From contig JANXVI010000350.1 of NCBI GenBank assembly GCA_025351745.1, positions 1-40,280 of the forward strand: 40,280 nt of DNA. The letters are read 5' to 3'. A model generated the notes under the pieces. It saw nothing but the letters and a program-made list of their open reading frames with translations, did no database searches and had not been told where the DNA came from. The translations under genes and the position numbers were made by a program. Shown here piece after piece: positions 1-7,419 of the stretch (position 1 is its first letter; each line of letters starts with the position of its first letter). The DNA comes from Rhodoferax sp. (GTDB taxonomy: Bacteria; Pseudomonadota; Gammaproteobacteria; Burkholderiales; Burkholderiaceae_C).

Positions 1-1323
1 TCGTCCATCCGCGTTCGGCTGATGGTGGGCGCTGCTGCGGTGTTGTTGGCCTTCATGGCGGTGGCGGGCGTGGCCTTGCAACGGGCCCATGCTGACGGCG
101 TGCGCGCCGCCCACTACGCCCGCCTGCAAAGCACGGTGTACCTGTTGCTCGCCGGGGCTGAGCTGGACGCTGCGGGCGCGCTGGTCATGCCGACCGAGTT
201 TGCCGAGCCGCGCCTGTCGCTGCCGGGCTCGGGCCTGTACGCCAGCGTCGTCAACGTCGCACGCGGCGAGTCCTGGCATTCAACATCCACCCTGGGGTTG
301 GCCCCGCCGTTCGATGGCAACGTACCAGTGGGCGAATGGCGTTACGACACGGTGCAGTCATCCGCGGGTACCTTTTTGGCAACCGGCTACGGCGTGCTGT
401 GGGCGGGGCAGGGCAAGGCCGGGGTGCGGTTGGTGCTTTCGGTCGTGGAGAGCAGCGCTGCGTTTGATCGCGAAACCAGGGCCTTTCAGCGCACGTTATG
501 GGCCTGGCTGGGCGGGTCGGGCCTTTTGTTGTTGCTGTCGCAAACCCTGTTGTTGCGCTGGGGCTTGGCGCCGCTGCAGCGTGTGACGCAAGAAATTGCC
601 CGCATTGAAAGCGGTGAACAGGCCGAAGTGCAAGGCCACTACCCTGCCGAGATTGCGGCCCTGACCAGCAACCTCAACACCCTGATTAAACAAGAGCGGG
701 TGCGCCAGACGCGCTACAAAGAGGCGCTTAGCTATCTGGCCCATAGTCTGAAAACACCGCTGGCCGTGCTGCGCTCCGCGCTGGGTCAGCCCGACCAACT
801 GGCCGATGCGGTTACGCAGCAGGTTAGCCGCATGGACCACATCGTGCAGCACCAGCTGGGCCGCGCCGGCGCAAGCGGTGCCACGCGCTTTGCACCCTGG
901 CTGGCGCTGGCGCCCGTGGTGGGGCGCATTCGCGACTCGCTGGTCAAGGTGTATGTCGACAAGCACTTGGCCTTCACCGTGGAGTGCCCGGTGGACCTTG
1001 CTTGGCGCATGGACGAAGGCGACGCCTTCGAGATGCTGGGTAATCTGCTCGACAACGCTGCCAAGTGGGCGGTAAAGCGTGTCAGCGTGCGACTGTGGCG
1101 CGAGGCGGGTGCCCTGCACATCAGCGTGCAAGATGACGGCCCCGGCTTTACCGACACAGAGGCCATACTGCAATTGCATGTGCGCATGGATGAAAAGGTG
1201 CCCGGGCATGGTGTTGGCCTGGCTGTGGTGAACGACCTGGTAGCCAGTCACGAAGGCACGTTGGCTCTGGGGCTGTCCGTGTGGGGTGGGGCGCAGGTGG
1301 ACATTTCGCTGCCCGCAGCCTGA
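1..1323 (+). CDS. PhoQ-like sensor histidine kinase (5' end outside window)
   Basis: Inner-membrane sensor kinase of a two-component system; the partner regulator probably lies upstream, outside the window. The frame is open from base 1, and the first Met at 22 sits inside the first membrane helix, so the true start is missing. Counting from that Met: membrane helix 1-20, periplasmic sensor about 22-158, second helix about 159-178, HAMP-like linker to about 230, then the phospho-acceptor box AHSLKTPLAVL with His at residue 241. The ATPase domain follows with N-box LGNLLDNAAKWA, G1 box DDGPGF and G2 box GHGVGLAVV. The truncated HxxxTP box and gene size match PhoQ-type kinases of beta/gammaproteobacteria; the ligand (cations, peptides, acid) cannot be told. 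The family call is secure, the PhoQ subtype less so. Confidence 0.9.
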   Translation, partial: SSIRVRLMVGAAAVLLAFMAVAGVALQRAHADGVRAAHYARLQSTVYLLLAGAELDAAGALVMPTEFAEPRLSLPGSGLYASVVNVARGESWHSTSTLGLAPPFDGNVPVGEWRYDTVQSSAGTFLATGYGVLWAGQGKAGVRLVLSVVESSAAFDRETRAFQRTLWAWLGGSGLLLLLSQTLLLRWGLAPLQRVTQEIARIESGEQAEVQGHYPAEIAALTSNLNTLIKQERVRQTRYKEALSYLAHSLKTPLAVLRSALGQPDQLADAVTQQVSRMDHIVQHQLGRAGASGATRFAPWLALAPVVGRIRDSLVKVYVDKHLAFTVECPVDLAWRMDEGDAFEMLGNLLDNAAKWAVKRVSVRLWREAGALHISVQDDGPGFTDTEAILQLHVRMDEKVPGHGVGLAVVNDLVASHEGTLALGLSVWGGAQVDISLPAA

Positions 1324-1398
1324 GTTTATGGCTTTGGTTCAGTTTGCGTTCATGCGGGAGAGCGCACCATCGAATCCTGTCAACCCAAGGAGCAATCC

Positions 1399-1809
1399 AT
1401 GAACCGCTTCGTTTCTTCCAAATTCCTTCTTGCTGCGGCGGCTTTGTTGCTGGGTACGTTGGCCGCCACCACCTCAGCCCAAGCACAAAGTGACGTGCAG
1501 TTCTCTATCACGCTGGGTAGCCCGGGCGTCTATGCTCAGCCCACACCGGTTTACGCATACCCCCGGCCTGTTTACGAGCAGCCTGCCCCGGTGTATGTGT
1601 ACCCACGACCCGTTTATGAACGGCCCGCAACCGTCTATGTATATCCCCAGCAGGTATACGAGCAGCCTGTTCCCGCATACGGTTGGGGTCACCAACGCCG
1701 CTTTCACCATGGCCGTCACGAGTACGCGCAACGGCCTTGGGGCGACTATGATCGCGACGGTACTCCCAACCGGTATGACCGCTATCCAGAGAATCCATAT
1801 CGGCGGTAA
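1399..1809 (+). CDS. Secreted Tyr/Pro/Val-repeat protein, unknown function
   Basis: Unrecognised 136-residue exported protein. An AAGGAG ribosome site lies 7 bases before the ATG. Residues 1-29 form a clear signal peptide ending in the cleavage-type motif SAQAQ. The mature part carries imperfect repeats of the type PVYxYPRPVYExP between about residues 48 and 92, a basic His/Arg segment (GHQRRFHHGRHEY), and a tail with DYDRDGTPNRYD that resembles the Asp-rich calcium-binding-like DRDGxPNRYD tails seen in small secreted proteobacterial proteins. It lies 75 bp after the sensor kinase on the same strand and may be co-transcribed. Extended PVY repeats suggest a cell-envelope or surface structural role, but that is only inference. 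The coding frame was chosen over an overlapping frame because of the ribosome site and signal peptide. Confidence 0.75.
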   Translation: MNRFVSSKFLLAAAALLLGTLAATTSAQAQSDVQFSITLGSPGVYAQPTPVYAYPRPVYEQPAPVYVYPRPVYERPATVYVYPQQVYEQPVPAYGWGHQRRFHHGRHEYAQRPWGDYDRDGTPNRYDRYPENPYRR

Positions 1810-2073
1810 TGGGAGTGGGCAGGGTTGACGCAATGTATTGAGCACTGCCAACGTGCAAGGCCAGCGGTCGGACGCCGTCTTACCCCACCCTTACGTCATA
1901 CGGCCGCGGTCATGAACAGGCGCTCTGCGCGCAAGACGTACGCAATTTCCCGACGGCTTCAGAGCAACGCAGTGTCAGAACGACCGCCTCTATCGTCTAC
2001 GGTTGCGTTGCGTGGGTCCCTCGGTACTTCTATTGGATGAAACTGTGCCTTCGCAATGCTCTCTGGACGCGCG
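1810..2073. other. Intergenic region without recognised gene
   Basis: Convergent spacer between the Tyr/Pro-repeat gene and the minus-strand PAS kinase. A perfect palindrome CGCGCTAGCGCG lies at its right edge and overlaps the end of the kinase gene; it has no U-tract and is not a convincing terminator. A 71-codon open frame on the plus strand has no ribosome site and no recognisable protein character. Confidence 0.5.
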
Positions 2074-4365
2074 CTAGCGCGAATCCAAGCATGACGAAAG
2101 CGTCACGGTAAAGACTGTGCCCTGTCCCGGCTGGCTCTGCACGGTGATGTCACCACCGTGCAAGTCGACCGCCTCCTTGATGATCGCCAACCCAAGTCCG
2201 GTACCAGCGATCGATCCTACGTTACTGGCCCGGTGAAACGATCCAAAGAGATGCGTCAATTCGCCAGTTGGTATGCCGATGCCTTGGTCTGCCACGGTGA
2301 AAACGGTCGTCGGCCCGGCGCGCGCCACGTCGAAGCGCACCGTTCCGCCGGCTGGTGAATACTTGATCGCATTGGACAACAGGTTGCCCACGATGTGGGT
2401 TAGCAACTTGGGATCGTATGATCCGCCGTCCATATTCGGGGCGATCGTCAGGTTCAGTTGGCAGGTCGAAGCGGGGTACCGGGCAAAAACTTCATCAACC
2501 AAGCTTTTGCACAACGACGTAAGGTCAATGGGCAGCGGGTGAAACTCCAACATGCGGGCCTGTGCCTTGCTTAACAAAAGTACCCGATCGAGCATGTGCG
2601 TCATGCGATGGACGCCTGTTTCGATACTTTGAATGACCTCGGCCTTCTCGTACGCGGGCAAACGATCACCGTAATCCTTGATCAATTCCGTCGATGACAA
2701 GATGGTCGCCAAGGGCGTACGAAACTCGTGGCTGGTCATTGCAACGAAGCGGTTTCGTACGTCGTTGAGTTCCTGCTGTGTCTCCAATGCCCGGCGTGTG
2801 TCATCTTCTGCCTGCTTGCGCTCGGCGATGTCCGACATAAACGAAAGCGTGGCTGGTAATCCACTCCAATCAACCATCGTTGTGGAGATTTGTACCCATA
2901 TTGGCTTGCCAGATTTTTGCAGCACGCGAAAATCGGTCTTGGACGGAACCGGTTCACCGTGCAGGCGACGTGTGTAGTTACTCGCTATCAGATCCCGGTC
3001 TTCCTCGTAAACGAGTGGAAGGAAATCACGTCCGAGCAATTCCTCCTCACTGTAGCCAAGTAGTTTGAGCAGCGCGGGGTTGGCAAAGGTGAACTTGCCA
3101 TCCTGGATGACGATCATGCCCTCACCAACATTGTTCACGACCTGCCGGTAGTGCTCTTCCGAAGCCCGTAATGCCTCTTCCGCTGCAATGCGCTGACTGA
3201 TATCGGTAATGGAGGCGATGAAGCGAACGGCATAGCCCCGTTTGTCTCGTATCGACGACCCGAAGGCTTCGATCCAGACAAAACTGCCGTCCGCACGACG
3301 CAGTCGATATTCGATCAATTCGTGTACGTCGAGTGCGCCCGGGCGTGGCTTAGATCCAAACACATGTTCTCGGAATCGGTCCTGCACGCGCCCTTTGTCC
3401 TCTGGGTGCACGAGTTCGAAATAGTCGGGCCAGTCCGTGGTATCCGTGTCTGCCGCGTATTGCAAGATCTCTTTGAAACGCGGCGAGTAATAGACGGTGC
3501 GCGTGACGCCGGCCCAGTCTAGTATGCCGGCCTTGCTGGCCCGTACCAGCAGTTCAAACCGGATTTGCTCGTTGTCCAGGGCCTGCTCTAGTGTCGTGCG
3601 CTCAGTCGTGTCTGTGCTTGCAATCAATACACCCAGAAGCTTGCCCCGCGAATCGGCCATGGGCGTTCGCGTCTGCATGTAATTTCGGCCCTGGAGTTGG
3701 AAGTCGGTGGGCACCATTGTGACCCCCGGATCCAACTCCATGGCCGCACGGTCCATCGCGAGCAAGTTGTCGGCAACCTCACGTGTCGCACGGTCGCGCG
3801 GGCTGGTGCCAATGACTCCGTCGCGTCGGACTCCGAAATACTTCTCCCAAGTCTTGTTGGCGTACTGGTAGCGCCCAGCCGGATCCCGCATGGACAGAGC
3901 AACTGGCGCTAAATCAAGCATGTCTGCCGTGAATTTGGCCTGGTCCTGCGCATCTCTTGCTGCGGTATCAAGGGCAAAAGTTGCGCGCCCTCGGAGAATC
4001 AGGCCTGGCGCCAGCACAAAAGCGATCAAGCCGGTGGCCACGAGCCCGGTTGCCCCGAAAAAATCCAGCAGCAGAGCGGCGTAGGCTAGCCCCATGATCC
4101 CGCTGACCCATGGCCACACGGTATTGCGCTCGTGCACCATCAATGCCGCAACAAAGCAGGCGAGCCAAGGCATGGCGAGGAAAGTACTCCACTGTCCCGC
4201 AGCGCTCGCGCGTCCCAATAGCAGGCTCGCTGAAAGGCAGACAAGAAACAGCGAAAGCCACAGAGCAACAAGGTCTCGCCGGCGGGCGGTCAACATCAGC
4301 AGGGAAGTCAATGCCATGGCGCCGATTGCGCCGCCGAGCACGAGCTCTTGTGGTACTGACGTCAT
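2074..4365 (-). CDS. Membrane-anchored multi-PAS hybrid-less sensor histidine kinase
   Basis: Sensor kinase of 763 residues. The N-terminal 125 residues hold four or five hydrophobic helices with little periplasmic loop, so the stimulus is probably sensed in the membrane or by the cytoplasmic PAS domains. Three PAS/PAC units follow at about 143-262, 268-395 and 400-518 (visible cores: DPAGRYQYANKTWEKYFG, RADGSFVWIEAFGSSIRDK, DGKFTFANPALLKLLGYSEE). The HisKA box is MTSHEFRTPL with His546; the ATPase domain has N-box GNLLSNAIKYSP (about 665), DQGIGIP (693) and GTGLGLAI (721). There is no receiver or DNA-binding domain, and no response regulator gene is adjacent, so it is an orphan kinase. It is divergent from the caspase-like gene across a 304-bp spacer, which could mean shared control; that link is unproven. 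Confidence 0.9.
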   Translation of the reverse strand: MTSVPQELVLGGAIGAMALTSLLMLTARRRDLVALWLSLFLVCLSASLLLGRASAAGQWSTFLAMPWLACFVAALMVHERNTVWPWVSGIMGLAYAALLLDFFGATGLVATGLIAFVLAPGLILRGRATFALDTAARDAQDQAKFTADMLDLAPVALSMRDPAGRYQYANKTWEKYFGVRRDGVIGTSPRDRATREVADNLLAMDRAAMELDPGVTMVPTDFQLQGRNYMQTRTPMADSRGKLLGVLIASTDTTERTTLEQALDNEQIRFELLVRASKAGILDWAGVTRTVYYSPRFKEILQYAADTDTTDWPDYFELVHPEDKGRVQDRFREHVFGSKPRPGALDVHELIEYRLRRADGSFVWIEAFGSSIRDKRGYAVRFIASITDISQRIAAEEALRASEEHYRQVVNNVGEGMIVIQDGKFTFANPALLKLLGYSEEELLGRDFLPLVYEEDRDLIASNYTRRLHGEPVPSKTDFRVLQKSGKPIWVQISTTMVDWSGLPATLSFMSDIAERKQAEDDTRRALETQQELNDVRNRFVAMTSHEFRTPLATILSSTELIKDYGDRLPAYEKAEVIQSIETGVHRMTHMLDRVLLLSKAQARMLEFHPLPIDLTSLCKSLVDEVFARYPASTCQLNLTIAPNMDGGSYDPKLLTHIVGNLLSNAIKYSPAGGTVRFDVARAGPTTVFTVADQGIGIPTGELTHLFGSFHRASNVGSIAGTGLGLAIIKEAVDLHGGDITVQSQPGQGTVFTVTLSSCLDSR

Positions 4366-4669
4366 GGTGACTTAGGAGATGGCGACGTAGCGCACCTTGG
4401 CTGCAATCTGTGAGAGTAGGAATATGAGCCACATACGACCCAGTATGCCACCCAAGATAGGCGCGATAAGAAAAGGCGCGTGCCGACAAACCTTGCCCCA
4501 ATTTTGCAATCCGCGCACTGCGCATCCCCTGTTGTGGTCCCCGCCATGCGGGACCGCTACAGTGGCTTCTTCGCGCTTGCGGCAGTGACAAAATCTCCCA
4601 TTTCCGATATGCTTTGTTGGATAACTGCTAGCGCGCCTCTGGGCGAGCCAGACCGAGGAGAATTGGCAT
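4366..4669. other. Divergent promoter region, PAS kinase / caspase-like gene
   Basis: Spacer of 304 bp between two outward-facing genes; no gene of its own is supported, although several short frames are open. A plausible sigma-70 promoter for the plus-strand gene lies at 4585-4613. The right end grades into a copy of the dispersed repeat that starts near 4661. No strong ribosome site precedes the kinase ATG at 4365. Confidence 0.5.
4585..4613 (+). promoter_or_regulatory. Candidate sigma-70 promoter of the caspase-like gene
   Basis: A -35-like GTGACA (4585-4590) and a -10-like TATGCT (4608-4613) are separated by exactly 17 bases. This predicts a transcript starting near 4620 with a leader of about 50 nt before the ATG at 4670. 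Matches are 5/6 and 4/6 to consensus; the call rests on sequence only. Confidence 0.4.
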
Positions 4670-4714
4670 ATGGCCCTCGTAGATACAGGATCTATAGCTA
4701 TTAATTTTATAGCA
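4661..4714 (+). repeat. Dispersed repeat, copy A (contains a start codon)
   Basis: Copy of a 54-57 bp family found six times in the window. It shares the left part AATTGGC, the central GCCCTCGTAGATA block and the AT-rich right end with self-complementary character (GCTATTAATTTTATAGC). It aligns best with the copy at 28961-29017 read on the other strand. The ATG at 4670 used by the caspase-like gene falls inside it, so the first 15 codons of that gene are repeat-derived. Confidence 0.6.
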
Positions 4715-6256
4715 ATTTCGATCTGCATGTGCTTGCGTAAGTTCTTGCAGACATTGGCCTGCCTGATTTTCCTTTGGATATTCCCGGCCATTGCGCAGGC
4801 CCCTGTGGATGTGCGGGTTGCGTTGGTGATCGGCAATTCCGCCTATGGCGGTGAAGCCGCTCTTGTCAATCCCGCAAACGATGCCCGCGCCATGGCTAGC
4901 ACGCTCAAGTCTCTGGGCTTCACCGTGGTGGAGTTGCGTGATGGCCGTAAGAGTGAGATTACCGCTGCGTTAGCGCGCGCCCACGAAGCCTTGAGCGGAA
5001 AGCAAGGTGTGGGCTTGCTCTACTACGCGGGACATGGCTTGCAGCTGGATTGGCGCAACTACATGGTGCCCATAGACGCAAGGATGTCGAGTGCGGCTGA
5101 TGTTCCGCTGCAGTCCGTCGACGTGAATCTGGTGTTGGACGCCTTCAAGATGGCCGGAAACCGCATGAACATTCTGGTGCTCGATGCATGCCGCGACAAC
5201 CCGTTTGCGTCTACTGCTACCGGAAAAGGACTGGCGCAGGTGGACGCACCGCCGGGTACTTTTTTGGCCTACGCGACTGCCCCGGGCAACGTGGCAGCCG
5301 ATGGCGACCCGAAGTCAGGCAACGGGCTTTACACGCAGTTCTTGCTGGAGGAGTTGAAAAACCCCACGGCCCGGATAGAAGATGTTTTCAAGCGTGTGCG
5401 CCTGAATGTGCGCCAGCAAAGCCAGGGCCGTCAGATCCCATGGGAGTCCACCAGCCTCGAGGGCGACTTCTACTTCAACCCACAGTCCATGCGCAAAACT
5501 GCAGATTCGACTGCCAAGTCAGTCGAAGAGGAGTTCCTGGCTGAAAAGCAGGACTGGGAAGCCATCAAAGACAGTAGAAAGGTCGATGACGTATACCAGT
5601 ATCTGCGCAAGTACCCGAACGGCTTTATCAGTGAGCAAGCACAGTTCAAACTCGCGCAACTGCAGCAGGCACGCACCGTCGCCGTACCCAACCAGGATGG
5701 CATCATTCCCCTGGCACCTGACACGAAGCGGTTTTTTCTGGGGGATGAAACTGTCATGGACCACGTCAATCTCCTGACCGGAAAGCGTTCGCGGTTCAAG
5801 TCAACAGTCACGTATGCCGACGACCAGCGCGCCGAATTCAGCAATGGAAATTTCATCACTGTCTGGACGCAAGCGGGCTTTCTGGTGAAGGACCAATACG
5901 GCACGCGCTCACCACCCACGTTGCGCACGCCAGCAGACATGGCTGTTGGCAAACGCTGGCGCACCGCTTACCAGAACACGCGACCGGATGCCGGCATCGA
6001 AAACAGCTTCTACGAATGCCGGGTCGCGGGCTATGACACGGTAACGGTACCCGAGGGAACTTTCAAGGCGTTCCAGGTGCTGTGCAGTGGAGAGGCGCGT
6101 GGCAAGAACTATCGATCTGTCAATGCATTGCGCACATGGTTTGAGCCGGCCTCGTTGCGGGTGCTCAGTAGCGAGTGGGAATTTGCGACCCAGGGCAAGG
6201 TCAACACACATGCCCGCATAGAGTCCGTGTCATTCAAGCGTGTGGTGCAGAAATAG
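4670..6256 (+). CDS. Secreted caspase-like (peptidase C14) protein
   Basis: Member of the metacaspase/caspase-fold cysteine peptidases. The C14 domain covers about residues 48-275 and shows the catalytic dyad: His122 in LLYYAGHGLQ and Cys174 in LVLDACRDNPF. A hydrophobic segment at 22-39 ending PAIAQA looks like a signal peptide, so the enzyme is probably periplasmic or exported. The C-terminal 180 residues form an unrecognised beta-rich region including the phrase YDTVTVPEGTFKAF, similar in style to DUF3108-like lipoprotein domains. The ATG at 4670 has an excellent AGGAG 9 bases upstream but lies within a dispersed repeat; Met20 (ATG at 4727) would give a more normal signal peptide yet has no ribosome site. 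Substrate is unknown; bacterial relatives cleave after Arg/Lys. No obvious target or inhibitor gene is adjacent. Confidence 0.85.
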   Translation: MALVDTGSIAINFIAISICMCLRKFLQTLACLIFLWIFPAIAQAPVDVRVALVIGNSAYGGEAALVNPANDARAMASTLKSLGFTVVELRDGRKSEITAALARAHEALSGKQGVGLLYYAGHGLQLDWRNYMVPIDARMSSAADVPLQSVDVNLVLDAFKMAGNRMNILVLDACRDNPFASTATGKGLAQVDAPPGTFLAYATAPGNVAADGDPKSGNGLYTQFLLEELKNPTARIEDVFKRVRLNVRQQSQGRQIPWESTSLEGDFYFNPQSMRKTADSTAKSVEEEFLAEKQDWEAIKDSRKVDDVYQYLRKYPNGFISEQAQFKLAQLQQARTVAVPNQDGIIPLAPDTKRFFLGDETVMDHVNLLTGKRSRFKSTVTYADDQRAEFSNGNFITVWTQAGFLVKDQYGTRSPPTLRTPADMAVGKRWRTAYQNTRPDAGIENSFYECRVAGYDTVTVPEGTFKAFQVLCSGEARGKNYRSVNALRTWFEPASLRVLSSEWEFATQGKVNTHARIESVSFKRVVQK

Positions 6257-6717
6257 CCTTCTTGTCAGCAAACCAAGGCGTCTGAAGCCAAATGAGCAAT
6301 GCATCGGCCACTACGCGAAGGCTGACGATCATCCGAACAGGTACTGCGGCCAGCATTGAGCCTCAGAACAGGCGTAGTCGCTCATCTTCAACGGATTAAC
6401 GTTGGGTGCCATTCGGAGCACCTTGTCTACATTGACCTACAACGCCACGCCTGAGCCAATGTTTCTGAAGTGCTGCCGTGGTTAACCTGGTGATCGAGGC
6501 GGTAGACGACTACTTTTTTTGGGACTTCAATAGTCAGATGAGTCGACGCTATTTGGGGTAGGTTGCCGGTTGGAAGGTTGGGCCTCGCTAGAATACCTAC
6601 AACTTATTCTGAACCCTGCCGAAAATGTTTTCATTTCTGCGGTCGCAATGGTCAGCCCAGCCAAACGTGTTGACCTAGTGCGTCAGTTCGGTGTCAACCA
6701 ATCAACCAGATCAAATA
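6257..6717. other. Long intergenic region upstream of the ACP cassette
   Basis: About 460 bp without a supported gene; reading frames are short and interrupted, and the base composition looks more AT-rich than the flanks (not computed). A small palindromic arrangement GAAAATGTTTTC occurs at about 6622-6633 and may be a regulatory site of the following cassette. No clear -35/-10 pair and no repeat copy were found. Confidence 0.4.
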
Positions 6718-6957
6718 ATGAGTAACGTTCGTAGCCGCATCATCAAGCTGATCCACGATATTCGCCCGCTTGGAACCCCCGATCTTTCAAAGCCTGGCGC
6801 TCCGCTGGTGGACGGAGATTTTGACAGTCTCGATTTTGCAAGTCTGTTGATGGCGGTTGAAGACGAATTCGGCATCACGATTGATGAGGAAAGCGTACAC
6901 AAAGTGGGCACTCTCGATGGTTTGACCGAATTTACCGAAGGCCAGATTCAGACGTAA
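6718..6957 (+). CDS. Acyl carrier protein
   Basis: Small carrier protein of 79 residues from the ATG at 6718; a GTG at 6691 would add nine residues but has no ribosome site. The 4'-phosphopantetheine attachment site is the Ser of DFDSLDFASLLMAVEDEFGITI, at about residue 38, in the usual helix II context. Prosthetic-group attachment by a phosphopantetheinyl transferase encoded elsewhere would be needed. It is the first gene of a tight cassette: the MaoC-like gene starts three bases after its stop. Sequence style is that of dedicated carriers in small biosynthetic or glycan-modification clusters rather than the housekeeping AcpP (no DSLDTVELVMALE). It probably holds the acyl group on which the three downstream enzymes act. 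Confidence 0.85.
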   Translation: MSNVRSRIIKLIHDIRPLGTPDLSKPGAPLVDGDFDSLDFASLLMAVEDEFGITIDEESVHKVGTLDGLTEFTEGQIQT

Positions 6958-6960
6958 CGC

Positions 6961-7419
6961 ATGGATGCGCTTCAGCCTTGCCATATGGTCGTGGACGAAT
7001 CGACCCCTAGTCGGTTATTGGCTATCAGCGACCTCACGGTGGGCGACAGTGTTTCACAGTCGGTCACGTTCACGTTGGAAATGCGCGAAGCCTTCAACGC
7101 CCTGTCAAACGACAGTGCGCCGTTGCATGGCAATGCTGAATTCGCGCGCGCTCGGGGTTACAAAGACCCCATTCTTCAGGGCTTGTGCGTGACTTCTCGG
7201 TTCTCTCGGCTGATCGGAATGTATCTCCCTGGCGAAGGCGCAGTCATCGAGTCGCTGGCGTTCAAGTTTCGCAAACCCATTTACGCAGGGCGTCTGGTCG
7301 AATATCGGGTGGAAGTCGTCCGTATGATGCAGGCGTTGCGGGTAACCCGTCTCAAATTGACTGTTGAATGTGATGACCAGTTGTGTATCTCAGGAGAAGC
7401 CCAATGCTTGCTGCTGTAG
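6961..7419 (+). CDS. MaoC-like hotdog-fold (acyl dehydratase family) protein
   Basis: Protein of 152 residues with the single-hotdog signature of (R)-specific enoyl hydratases/dehydratases: SNDSAPLHGNAEFARARGYKDPILQG at about 50-75, where Asp52 and His56 sit in the positions of the usual Asp/His pair. The normal IxHG at the end of this motif is ILQG here, a His-to-Gln change. The N-terminal 20 residues are not part of the fold. It starts 3 bp after the ACP stop and its end overlaps the next gene by 16 bp, so translation is coupled. Likely role: reversible hydration of a 2-enoyl group on the ACP or on CoA, or a binding or thioesterase-like variant. Family is secure, activity is not. Confidence 0.8.
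   Translation: MDALQPCHMVVDESTPSRLLAISDLTVGDSVSQSVTFTLEMREAFNALSNDSAPLHGNAEFARARGYKDPILQGLCVTSRFSRLIGMYLPGEGAVIESLAFKFRKPIYAGRLVEYRVEVVRMMQALRVTRLKLTVECDDQLCISGEAQCLLL

Noticed and set aside
496..1251. Minus-strand open frame of 251 codons
   Set aside because: Antisense to the kinase core with His and ATPase boxes; rich in Gln/His/Arg with no domain.
1540..1690. Short regular repeats suggesting a CRISPR or tandem DNA array
   Set aside because: The repeats follow codon periodicity and encode the PVYxYP units of a protein; there are no spacers or conserved direct repeats.
6691..6717. GTG start nine codons upstream for the ACP
   Set aside because: No ribosome site, and the added residues lie outside the ACP fold; ATG at 6718 is the normal family start.
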